Below, in pieces: positions 1 to 7,096 of a stretch of 22,619 nt of DNA (positions within the stretch are counted from its first letter, which is position 1; the number at the start of each line of letters is the position of its first letter). Origin of the DNA: JAVBKE01 sp031554215 (GTDB lineage: Bacteria > Bacillota > Bacilli > JARBTR01); assembly GCA_031554215.1 (NCBI GenBank), contig JAVBKF010000189.1:1-22619 (forward strand), given 5' to 3'. The position numbers and the translations under genes were made by a program. Below the pieces are notes generated by a model. It was not told where the DNA came from. It worked only from the letters and a program-made list of their open reading frames with translations, and searched no databases.

Positions 1-69
1 AACGCAGAAAATGTGTTGTCGAACCTCAATAAATTTATTGAAGAGGTCCGGCGTGGTACCGTTGGATAA
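1..69 (+). CDS. C-terminal end of an unidentified protein (partial)
   Basis: An open frame enters from the left edge and ends at TAA 67-69. It encodes 22 residues of a charged, probably helical C-terminus ending in EEVRRGTVG. It is too short to assign. ResA-type thioredoxins often sit before resB, but nothing here (no CxxC, no transmembrane segment) supports that reading. The coding tail is followed about 150 bases later by a strong terminator, so it is not in one transcript with resB. Confidence 0.45.
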   Translation, partial: NAENVLSNLNKFIEEVRRGTVG

Positions 70-217
70 GTATCTATTAAAAGTGCGTAAACATGCTACG
101 ATCCTGCAAAAACATCGGGTCAGTATAGAAATGTAGGGTGCTTTGACCATATTTGCGGTAAATATAGAGAATACTGAAACTTCCCCATTCAAACGGGGAG
201 GCTGAGTGAAAGAAAAC

Positions 218-262
218 CCTGGGAAAATCACCTGCGATAGGTCATTTTCCCAGGTTTTTTTT
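218..262 (+). terminator. Rho-independent terminator
   Basis: A 16-bp stem (218-233 with 239-254) has a single C/C mismatch and a 5-base loop, and is followed by eight T residues (255-262). It closes the upstream transcription unit. The rest of 70-444 holds a short CCCC/GGGG hairpin at 183-198 and the promoter at 369-397. I see no other gene in it. Confidence 0.85.
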
Positions 263-368
263 CCTGTAAATGGGTAAGTGCTAATTCTTTAAATGCAAAC
301 ATTTTCAGTGGCCTCGACGATAGTCGGTGTCTTTTTTTGCTGTGAAGAGCCCTTTCTGAGCGTAATAA

Positions 369-397
369 ATGTCATTCAGATGAAGATGGTGTACACT
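369..397 (+). promoter_or_regulatory. Candidate promoter of the small ORF / resB unit
   Basis: ATGTCA (369-374) and TACACT (392-397) match four of six bases each of the sigma-A boxes, with a 17-bp spacer. It lies after the upstream terminator and about 50 bases before the 30-codon ORF. It is moderately supported because it is the best pair in this gap. Confidence 0.4.
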
Positions 398-444
398 AAT
401 TATGTCAAAATAGTGAACAAAAGTATGGAAAATGGAGTGAGAAG

Positions 445-537
445 ATGTCGAAACAAATGCGTGAAGTTTACAGGGCAATTGTTCTGCTCATTGTGTTCCT
501 TGTGATTGCGATGGCATTCGTCGTCAAGTTTGCCTAA
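445..537 (+). CDS. 30-residue single-span membrane peptide upstream of resB
   Basis: ATG at 445 is preceded by GGAG (434-437) with a 7-base spacer, and the frame ends at TAA 535-537. The product has a basic N-terminus (MSKQMREVYR), then about 17 hydrophobic residues (roughly 11-27), then KFA. This is the pattern of a small membrane peptide with its N-terminus inside. It lies 114 bases before resB with no terminator between, so it is probably co-transcribed. I do not recognise a family. Small single-span subunits are known in haem-protein systems (for example CydX), so a helper role in cytochrome c assembly or a terminal oxidase is conceivable, but this is inference from position only. The good ribosome site and the compact hydrophobic block favour a real gene. 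Confidence 0.55.
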   Translation: MSKQMREVYRAIVLLIVFLVIAMAFVVKFA

Positions 538-651
538 TAGCGAAAGCGTTCATGACGCTCAGGTCGTTCCACATTGCTACCTATATCAATATCCCTCCAC
601 ACAGAGGGATCTAGTGTAATCAGTGTCTCTTGAAGAAGGAGGGTGAATCTA

Positions 652-2247
652 GTGCAAAATCCAAAGTGCGTTTGCGGTCATGTGAATCCTGTCGGGACAG
701 CCATTTGTGAGTCTTGCGGGAAAGAATTAATCGAATCCGCTCAACAAACATATGATATGCGCTATGATGGCGTTGCCCGAAAGTCACAAGTCTACAAGCA
801 GTCGATCATCGATCAAATATGGCGTTTCTTTTCTTCTGTAAAAGTGGGGATTTGGCTAATTATTGCCCTACTAGTTGCCGCGGCGATTGGTACGATCTTG
901 CCACAAAGTAATACGGTTACTGCGATGGTGCCGCTTGATCAATTCTATCAGAATGAATACGGCTGGTTTGGCAGTCTCTATTATACGCTCGGTCTCGCTG
1001 ATCTCTACGGCTCGTGGTGGTTTATGCTAATTATTTGCTTGCTTGGTGCATCACTCGTGATCTGTAGTATTGACCGGGTTGTGCCGCTTTATCGTGCGCT
1101 TTCGCATCAACGTATCACAAAACATGATCAGTTTATGCGAAAGCAGCGCCTTTTTTCAGAACAAGACATCGCGCTCAGTGAAGCAGAGGTCAATACGATT
1201 CAGTCGAGGCTTGAAGCGAAACGTTACCATGTACGGCGCGAGGGTGCTAACTTGTTTGCTGAGAAGGGGCGATTTTCCCGCTGGGGTCCTTATATCAATC
1301 ATATTGGGCTGATTATTTTCCTGCTTGGATGTCTTTTCAGACAATTTCCTGGGGTTAATGTCACTGAACATATGAGTCTACTGCAAGGCGAAACACAGGA
1401 GATTCCTGGGACAAACGGGGCGTATTACTTAAAGAACGATCAATTTTCAATTAAACTATATGATGATCAAAAAGATAAGGAACAATATGCTGCCATTCTT
1501 GAGGAAAACAGTGATATCGTCAAACAATATCAGACCGATGTAACCCTTTATCAAAAACAAGAAAACGGTTCCTTGCAGAAAATAAAAGACTTCCCAATCA
1601 ATGTCAATAAACCATTGAAATTTGCGGACTATCAGCTCTATCAAATGTCCTACCAGACGACTGAAAACCTGAAAGATATGTCATTTCATCTAATTGATAA
1701 AGAAACACAGCAAAATATGGGAGAAGTCAAGATTGATTTGCAAAATCCTAAAGAAACGTATCCGTTAAAGGATGGTTATACCGTTCAGCTAATTGGCTAT
1801 TATCCTGATTTTTATATTAATGAGAGCGGATTACCAGCCACTAAATCTGACAAACCCAATCATCCAATTTTTATTTTTGATCTGATCTCGCCATCCGTTC
1901 CGACTGGGGAGAAGAGTATTGTTGGCATTATGCAGACAGTTGAAACCAATCAAGCTGGCAATAAAATGGAAATGAAATTCGCTAATGCTTCTTATGAGGT
2001 AGCGCCAATTCTGACACTTAGAAAAGACCAATCCATTTGGATTCTGGCTTTAGGCGGACTGATTTTTATGATTGGTGTTGTGCAAGGTAGTTACTGGCAA
2101 CATCGTAGGATTTGGCTGAAAGTTAGTGATGACCAGTTGCTCGTTGCTGCCCACACAAATAAAAATTGGATTGGACAACAGAAGGATATCGAGCGTGCTT
2201 TTGAAGGTTTGCCGATTCGTCCGCCAGCCGATCAACTGAAAAAATAG
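652..2247 (+). CDS. resB: Cytochrome c biogenesis protein ResB (Ccs1 family)
   Basis: ResB/Ccs1 is one half of the System II haem ligation complex. With ResC it delivers haem to CXXCH motifs of apocytochromes outside the membrane. The protein has an N-terminal zinc-ribbon-like motif (C6, C8, C19, C22), membrane segments near residues 66-85, 124-145, 213-228 and 463-484, and a large extracytoplasmic domain between the third and fourth. An upstream GTG at 643 is in frame but overlaps the Shine-Dalgarno AAGGAGGG (636-643). The GTG at 652 has an 8-base spacer and is the better start, giving 531 residues. It ends with TAG. ResC follows after 211 bases, consistent with the pair working together. 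No ResA or ResDE is in view. The family assignment is firm; a metal-binding role for the N-terminal cysteines is inferred. Confidence 0.9.
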   Translation: MQNPKCVCGHVNPVGTAICESCGKELIESAQQTYDMRYDGVARKSQVYKQSIIDQIWRFFSSVKVGIWLIIALLVAAAIGTILPQSNTVTAMVPLDQFYQNEYGWFGSLYYTLGLADLYGSWWFMLIICLLGASLVICSIDRVVPLYRALSHQRITKHDQFMRKQRLFSEQDIALSEAEVNTIQSRLEAKRYHVRREGANLFAEKGRFSRWGPYINHIGLIIFLLGCLFRQFPGVNVTEHMSLLQGETQEIPGTNGAYYLKNDQFSIKLYDDQKDKEQYAAILEENSDIVKQYQTDVTLYQKQENGSLQKIKDFPINVNKPLKFADYQLYQMSYQTTENLKDMSFHLIDKETQQNMGEVKIDLQNPKETYPLKDGYTVQLIGYYPDFYINESGLPATKSDKPNHPIFIFDLISPSVPTGEKSIVGIMQTVETNQAGNKMEMKFANASYEVAPILTLRKDQSIWILALGGLIFMIGVVQGSYWQHRRIWLKVSDDQLLVAAHTNKNWIGQQKDIERAFEGLPIRPPADQLKK

Positions 2248-2346
2248 CCCGCCATCAACTACGCTGATTGCTGGCTTGATTTAATACCTTATGTACAGGG
2301 GGATTCTGAAAGTCAGTCCTGATGTGTTCCCTTGGATGTACCTGAA

Positions 2347-2375
2347 TTGACAATGACCACCGTTTTAAAAACTAT
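2347..2375 (+). promoter_or_regulatory. Possible internal promoter before resC
   Basis: A perfect TTGACA at 2347-2352 is followed after 17 bases by AACTAT (2370-2375), a weak -10 (three of six). It sits in the 211-base resB-resC gap, which is unusually long for this pair. It may give resC some independent expression. The rest of that gap shows no gene or terminator. Confidence 0.25.
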
Positions 2376-2458
2376 TTAACGCCAATTGATTATGGAGTGG
2401 AAGAAGCCATTTGCGTATCTACCAGTAGGAAAAGTCGAAAAATTGAGAGGTCTAAGGC

Positions 2459-3625
2459 ATGGCGAATTTAAGTAGCAGTTTCTTATATAGTGCTTTTATC
2501 ATTTACTTGATTGCAATCGTATTCTTTGCCGCTTCCATCAAAAAGCAACACAATCTGCATGCAGTGAACCGACCAGCGAAAATTGCTGTAATCCTTACTG
2601 TGATCGGCTTTCTTTTGCAAGTTAGCTATTTCATCACCCGTTGGATTGCATCGAGCCATGCCCCTGTAAGCAATATGTTTGAGTTCACAACATTCTTCGG
2701 GATGATGATTGTTGCCGCTTTCTTATTGTTCTATATGATCTATCGCACACCAATTATCGGCTTGTTTGCCTTGCTTGTAGCCGTGCTGACAATCGCTTAT
2801 GCTAGTATGTTCCCAAGAGATATCACACCGCTGATCCCAGCACTCAAAAGTCACTGGCTCTATATTCATGTGACGACTGCTGCAACTGCTGAAGCGATTT
2901 TGTCGATTAGTTTCGTTGCTGGATTAATCTATTTAATCAAAGTTGTTGACCAGTCACGTAGATCAAAAAAGACATTCTGGCTGGAATTTATCCTCTATTT
3001 TATAGTTGTCATTATTGGTTTTGTCGCTGCGGCCACTGTGTTTTCTGTGACGGATTATCACGAACATTTTCAGTATACCAACAAGGAGCAAGTCCAAGTT
3101 GAAGCGGAGTACCGGATGCCAGCAATTGTTGGTGCGCCAGATGCCATTACTGCATCTGGCAAGGAACCACTACTTCATGTGCCCACAACGATCAATGCGA
3201 AAAAGTTAAACACTGTGATTTGGTCACTACTTGTCGGTTCAGTGATTTACATGGGCATACGGCTACTTCTGCAGAAAAGAATTGGCGCCTTTTTGCAGAG
3301 ATTCGTCTCATCTACCAGCGAGACTTTGCTCGACGAAATTGGTTACCGCAGTGTACTGATTGGCTTTCCAGTGTTCACATTGGGTGCACTAATTTTCGCT
3401 ATGATTTGGGCACAGGTGGCTTGGAACCGGTTTTGGGGATGGGATCCAAAGGAAATCTGGGCAGCAATCACCTTTCTTTTCTATGCCGCTTTTCTCCATC
3501 TTCGTTTTGCAAAAGATTGGCAAGGGGAAAAATCCGCGTGGCTGGCCGTGATAGGATTTGCAATTATCATGTTTAATCTTGTTGCCGTTAATTTGATTAT
3601 TGCAGGATTGCATTCATATGCATAG
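2459..3625 (+). CDS. resC: Cytochrome c biogenesis protein ResC (CcsA family)
   Basis: ResC is the multi-span haem-handling partner of ResB in System II cytochrome c maturation. The 388-residue protein carries the tryptophan-rich haem-handling motif (WNRFWGWDPKEIWA, near residues 322-335). Candidate haem-ligand histidines lie in HWLYIHVTT, in HLRFAKDW after the Trp motif, and in GLHSYA at the extreme C-terminus. About eight hydrophobic segments are visible, with an extracytoplasmic stretch around residues 200-245. The length is typical of the family. The start ATG at 2459 has only a modest GAGAGG site upstream. It ends with TAG, and a 12-bp hairpin follows at 3676. Confidence 0.92.
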   Translation: MANLSSSFLYSAFIIYLIAIVFFAASIKKQHNLHAVNRPAKIAVILTVIGFLLQVSYFITRWIASSHAPVSNMFEFTTFFGMMIVAAFLLFYMIYRTPIIGLFALLVAVLTIAYASMFPRDITPLIPALKSHWLYIHVTTAATAEAILSISFVAGLIYLIKVVDQSRRSKKTFWLEFILYFIVVIIGFVAAATVFSVTDYHEHFQYTNKEQVQVEAEYRMPAIVGAPDAITASGKEPLLHVPTTINAKKLNTVIWSLLVGSVIYMGIRLLLQKRIGAFLQRFVSSTSETLLDEIGYRSVLIGFPVFTLGALIFAMIWAQVAWNRFWGWDPKEIWAAITFLFYAAFLHLRFAKDWQGEKSAWLAVIGFAIIMFNLVAVNLIIAGLHSYA

Positions 3626-3675
3626 ATAGATTGCTCGCGAAGTATATGCAGTTACTGCGTGGGCGTGCTACGTAG

Positions 3676-3706
3676 AAAAGGTGAACCGGTTGTTGGTTTG
3701 CCTTTT
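3676..3706 (+). terminator. Candidate terminator hairpin after resC
   Basis: The arms AAAAGGTGAACC (3676-3687) and GGTTTGCCTTTT (3695-3706) pair over 12 positions including two G-U pairs, with a 7-base loop. The T-run lies inside the stem and only CCTATA follows, so it is an imperfect terminator. It lies about 50 bases after resC and before the LysR gene. Confidence 0.45.
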
Positions 3707-3861
3707 CCTATATGTGGGTGAAGGTGTTGGTTATGCTAATAAGGCATATTTCTCAAAATACACTGTACAACTGACGACAGTGATTGCAAAACCGACAAGT
3801 TTCATGCAAAATAGAAGCAAGTTCTCAATTGTCGCAATCAAACTATTTAGAGGTGCAGTAG

Positions 3862-4746
3862 ATGATAAATAAGTATCGAATCTTTCTTAAAGTAGTCGAA
3901 CATGGTAGTTTAACGAAGGCAGGCAAAGAGTTAAAGCTAACGCAATCGGCAGTCAGCCATGCCATGACAAATCTAGAAAAAGAATTTGGTTTTTCATTGT
4001 TTACGAGAAGCCGTGCTGGGATTGAACTGAGCCAGAATGGTGAGCGAGTACTTCGTTATATCGAAGCCATTATGCAAATTAATGAGAGCATGGTGCAAGA
4101 AATAGCAGATATGAATAGTCTTGACCTCGGTTCCATCAAAATCGGCTGTTCATAGGCGATTTCAGAGCGTTGGTTGCCAGGGATTATCGCCAAGTTTTCA
4201 GAACAATATCCGACAATCCATCTACAAGTGGTTGAGGAAAGTAATCGTGAGTTAGAAGCACTAACGCTTGCTGGGAAACTTGATTTTTCTTTTGTCTATT
4301 TACCAACCTTACCACAGCTGGAAACGCTTAGTTTGATTAATGACCGCTCCTATATTATTTCAAATGCATCTGGATCTCAGGGGGATTTATTTAAGCCCTC
4401 ACCAACCCAACTGATTATACCAAACTGCTATTCTACACAGGAAATTAGTCAGTTTACTAATATTACAGGACTAGAACGCTCAAGCTTATTTGAAATTGAT
4501 AATCTATATTCAATTATTGGACTGGTAAAAAATAATCTTTGTCAGGCGGTTCTGCCTGAATTGTTTGTGAAACAGTTGGATGATCAATTGCTCAAAACTG
4601 AAGTGCCAAACTCCGAACGAATCATCGCAGTTGCTTCGAGGTCGGTGAAAAATCTTTCCCTAGCCTCTGAGAAGTTTATTGCGATTACGTCACTCTGGTT
4701 GAATGAGCACCATGCGCACGTTGTCGGGATGGATGATCAGTTTTGA
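3862..4746 (+). pseudogene. LysR-type transcriptional regulator interrupted by in-frame TAG
   Basis: ATG 3862 follows an AGAGGTG ribosome site and opens a typical LysR N-terminus: a winged helix-turn-helix in residues 1-60 (FLKVVEHGSLTKAGKEL, then LTQSAVSHAM), then a linker helix. The frame stops at TAG 4153-4155, just after IKIGCS, where the effector-binding domain begins. It resumes in the same frame with AISERWLPGIIAKF and continues through a complete co-inducer domain to TGA 4746. Reading through the stop gives 294 residues, the normal LysR length, so one base change (or a sequencing error) explains the break. TAG is the normal terminator of resB, resC and the second spo0M here, which argues against amber recoding. 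The truncated 97-residue product could still bind DNA. Its target is unknown. Confidence 0.85.
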
Positions 4747-4887
4747 AAATGTATCTGCAGTTATGCTTATGTTCTAATCGAAAATAGACAAACTGCGGCA
4801 TAATGACAAGGCGAGGACAACTGATAGGGGAAGGCCGAGGACATATCCACGATATTGACGCATCTTCAACAATAACACAAACAATCA

Positions 4888-4916
4888 TTGACAAAACCGA
4901 TGGTATCGAATAAACT
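4888..4916 (+). promoter_or_regulatory. proS promoter
   Basis: A perfect TTGACA (4888-4893), a 17-bp spacer and TAAACT (4911-4916, four of six) lie just before the T-box stem I. The expected start of transcription is near 4923. The stretch 4747-4887 between the LysR remnant and this promoter shows no gene. Confidence 0.7.
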
Positions 4917-4922
4917 TATTCA

Positions 4923-5170
4923 AAATAGTTAAACGATCATGAAAGATTAGTAAGTCGCCGTTTTTTAGCACAGAGAGGGAGTGTTTGGTGCAAACTCCTC
5001 TGAAAGCGCAACTGAACCTGCTTTCTAGTTCTGCTTTAACCAGCAGCGGTCATTCCGATATCATGTTTAATGAAGAGTGTGTTGTCTACCCTAGTGCTTC
5101 GGTAGCATCGCAAATTAGGGTGGTACCGCCAAGCTTTGGTCCCTTTGTGGGATTTAGGGCTATTTTTTTT
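4923..5170 (+). promoter_or_regulatory. T-box riboswitch, proline specifier (CCU)
   Basis: Stem I shows the AG-bulge AGTA (4949-4952), the AGAGAGGG ... GGTGCAAACTCCTCT distal arm, and a GAACCTGC specifier loop. Its codon CCT (5017-5019) reads proline, matching the downstream prolyl-tRNA synthetase. The T-box sequence AGGGTGGTACCGC is at 5117-5129. Its UGGU pairs with the ACCA end of uncharged tRNA-Pro to form the antiterminator, and a terminator hairpin follows. Established T-box logic: proline starvation raises uncharged tRNA-Pro, which gives readthrough into proS. An open frame through this region is incidental. Confidence 0.93.
5132..5170 (+). terminator. T-box attenuator terminator
   Basis: AGCTTTGGTCCC (5132-5143) pairs with GGGATTTAGGGCT (5149-5161) with one bulged T and several G-U pairs. 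The loop is 5 bases, and TTTTTTTT follows at 5163-5170. It is the alternative to the antiterminator, which uses the T-box sequence. Confidence 0.85.
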
Positions 5171-5250
5171 GTTTTAAATCGCTATGAGGCGTTCATACTG
5201 CTGATATCTGTATCCGCTGAGTAGGAAGGTAAGTTGACCGATTATTGATC

Positions 5251-5412
5251 TAGGGTGTGTCTGAAAAAGCTTTATGAAAGGTTTATGAAGAATTTTCCGA
5301 TTCGCTTTGTCGAAAAAATCGTAATGATTCCTGATATTGGCGATTTTTTCGCCGCGCTAATCGAAAAGTTTTTGTCAAAACCCTTTCATCAATTTTTTTC
5401 AGATACACCCTA
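5251..5412. mobile_element. 162-bp fold-back miniature element (MITE), copy 1, in the proS leader
   Basis: The element starts TAGGGTGTGTCTGAAAAA and ends TTTTTTCAGATACACCCTA. Its two halves (about 5251-5330 and 5342-5412) are imperfect inverted copies over almost their whole length, meeting in an inner CGAAAAAATCG / CGATTTTTTCG pair and an AT-rich loop. Both ends carry TA, consistent with TA target duplication of the IS630/Tc1-mariner type, but no transposase is present. A related copy lies at 15948-16367. It lies after the T-box terminator and before the proS ribosome site, so any proS mRNA carries it as a long hairpin. Confidence 0.8.
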
Positions 5413-5443
5413 ATCAAACCAAGTGAAAAAGGAGCTGTTTTAA

Positions 5444-6880
5444 ATGGGAAAGAATTCAAAAGAATTTGTCAAAGAAATTACTGCTATGGAAGATGATTTC
5501 CCGCAGTGGTATACCGATGTTGTCTTGAAATCAGAACTTGTCGACTACGGCAATGTACGAGGAACGATGATTATTCGCCCATATGGTTATGCATTGTGGG
5601 AGAACATTAAGGATGATTTAGATCGCCGTATCAAAGAAACGGATCATGAAAATGTTTACATGCCAATGTTTATGACCGAAAGCCAGTTACAACGTGAGAA
5701 AGATCATGTTGAGGGGTTTGCGCCAGAAGTGGCTTGGGTGACGCATGGCGGTGACGAGAAACTCGAGGAAAGACTCGTTGTTAGACCAACGTCAGAATCT
5801 ATTTTCTGTGAGCATTTCGCCAAGATTATTCAATCGCATCGTGATTTACCGAAACTCTATAACCAATGGGCCAATGTTGTCCGCTGGGAAAAGACAACAA
5901 GACCATTCCTCAGGACAAGCGAGTTCCTTTGGCAAGAGGGACATACAGCACATGCAACAGCCGAGGAAGCAGCGATTGAGACACGGAAAATGCTCGATGT
6001 TTATGCAGATGTCTGTGCTGAAATGTTAGCATTTCCTGTGATTAAAGGGCAAAAAACAGAGAAAGAAAAATTTGCTGGTGCAAAAGCGACTTTTACCATT
6101 GAGAGTTTGATGCATGATGGGAAAGCACTCCAATCAGGTACATCCCATAATTTTGGCGACGGATTCGCCAAAGCATTTGGGATTGCTTATCAAAATAAAG
6201 AAGGCAAAGAAGAGCATGTTCATCAGACTTCTTGGGGATTTTCAACACGGATTATTGGCGGACTGATCATGGTTCATGGTGATAACCGTGGGCTCGTGAT
6301 CCCGCCAAGAGTGGCACCAATTCAAGTGGTGATTGTGCCAATTGCCCAGCATAAAGAAGGCGTGCTTGATTTTGCTTATAACCTGAAAGATACGCTCGGC
6401 AAAATCGCAAGGGTCAAAATTGATGCCAGTGATAAAATGCCCGGGTGGAAGTTTAACGAATATGAGATGAAGGGTGTGCCAATTCGCCTTGAAGTTGGAC
6501 CAAAAGACATCGAGAAAGGGCATGTTGTCCTTGTTCGCCGCGATACTGGTGAGAAGACTTTCGTTTTGATGGAAGAGCTAGATACGGCCATTACGCAGAT
6601 GCTTGAAGATATTCATAATGGTTTGTATGCGAAAGCGAAAGCGCATTTAGATGCGTCGACACATGTGGTGACTGAATGGGCAGATTTCACTGAGAAAGTG
6701 ACATCTGGCGGTTTTATCAAGGCGATGTGGTGTGGTGATACTGCCTGTGAAGAAGATATTAAAGAAAAAACAACAGCGACTTCACGTTGTATTCCGTTTG
6801 AACAAGAAAAGCTAGCAGATACATGTGTTTGTTGTGGTAAGAAAGCTGAAAAAATGGTTTATTGGGCAAAAGCGTATTAA
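5444..6880 (+). CDS. proS: Prolyl-tRNA synthetase, short archaeal/eukaryote-like type
   Basis: This class II synthetase charges tRNA-Pro with proline. At 478 residues it is the short form. It lacks the about 180-residue editing insertion of the E. coli-type enzyme between motifs 2 and 3, so misacylated alanyl-tRNA-Pro would need a free-standing editor. Visible motifs are RPTSES (114-119), motif 2 VVRWEKTTRPFLRTSEFLWQ (145-164), GHTAH, the ATP-site GTSHNFGDGF region, and motif 3-type GDNRGLVIPPRVAP. The C-terminal domain has four clustered cysteines (C430, C435, and the C461/C463/C464 group) and ends in the aromatic YWAKAY typical of this form. The ribosome site AAAAAGGAG lies 10 bases before ATG. 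The gene is controlled by the upstream T-box, and the miniature element sits in its leader. Confidence 0.95.
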   Translation: MGKNSKEFVKEITAMEDDFPQWYTDVVLKSELVDYGNVRGTMIIRPYGYALWENIKDDLDRRIKETDHENVYMPMFMTESQLQREKDHVEGFAPEVAWVTHGGDEKLEERLVVRPTSESIFCEHFAKIIQSHRDLPKLYNQWANVVRWEKTTRPFLRTSEFLWQEGHTAHATAEEAAIETRKMLDVYADVCAEMLAFPVIKGQKTEKEKFAGAKATFTIESLMHDGKALQSGTSHNFGDGFAKAFGIAYQNKEGKEEHVHQTSWGFSTRIIGGLIMVHGDNRGLVIPPRVAPIQVVIVPIAQHKEGVLDFAYNLKDTLGKIARVKIDASDKMPGWKFNEYEMKGVPIRLEVGPKDIEKGHVVLVRRDTGEKTFVLMEELDTAITQMLEDIHNGLYAKAKAHLDASTHVVTEWADFTEKVTSGGFIKAMWCGDTACEEDIKEKTTATSRCIPFEQEKLADTCVCCGKKAEKMVYWAKAY

Positions 6881-6917
6881 AAGTGAACAAAAACACATTT
6901 TTTGCATCATGATTTAG

Positions 6918-6926
6918 TGTTACAAT
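6918..6926 (+). promoter_or_regulatory. Extended -10 promoter for ackA
   Basis: TG at 6918-6919, one base, then TACAAT (6921-6926) form an extended -10 element. No good -35 is seen at 17 bp (only a T-run). Transcription would start near 6932, giving a leader of about 165 bases that includes the hairpin at 6951. Confidence 0.5.
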
Positions 6927-6950
6927 AAAAAAGACTGATGAAAATGTCTC

Positions 6951-6989
6951 ACCACCAAGTTAGGTGCTTAGCGCATCCATCTTGGTGGT
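6951..6989 (+). other. Long hairpin in the ackA leader
   Basis: ACCACCAAG (6951-6959) pairs with CTTGGTGGT (6981-6989). After a short internal mismatch, the inner AGGTGC / GCATCC arms also pair, leaving a 5-base loop. No T-run follows, so it is not an ordinary terminator. If the 6918 promoter is used, it forms near the 5' end of the ackA mRNA and may stabilise or regulate it. It could also mark the 3' end of the proS mRNA. Confidence 0.45.
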
Positions 6990-7096
6990 TGTACTCGAGT
7001 AGCAATTGTCCAAGCAGAGAGGCATTTTAGGTGGTTCATTTCATCAAATAATAACAAGGCCTAGCCTAGTAAATACGTAGGAAAGAAGGATTTAGC

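Noticed and set aside
181..254. TPP-riboswitch-like words (GGGGAGGCTGAG, ACCCTGGGAAA, ACCTG) before the first terminator
   Set aside because: The conserved order and the second helical arm (the GAACCTGATCTGG region and closing AGGGAA) are missing, and most of the match is the terminator stem itself.
643..651. Upstream GTG start for resB at 643
   Set aside because: It overlaps the Shine-Dalgarno sequence; GTG 652 has proper spacing.
3681..3872. 63-codon frame starting with GTG between resC and the LysR gene
   Set aside because: It has no ribosome site, starts inside the hairpin and runs into the LysR start; the composition looks random.
4153..4155. Amber recoding (for example pyrrolysine) in the LysR gene
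   Set aside because: TAG is used as the ordinary stop of resB, resC and spo0M-2, and a regulator is not a known recoded family; a nonsense mutation is simpler.
4985..5224. 79-codon frame across the proS leader
   Set aside because: It overlaps the T-box specifier, T-box sequence and terminator, which fully explain the stretch.
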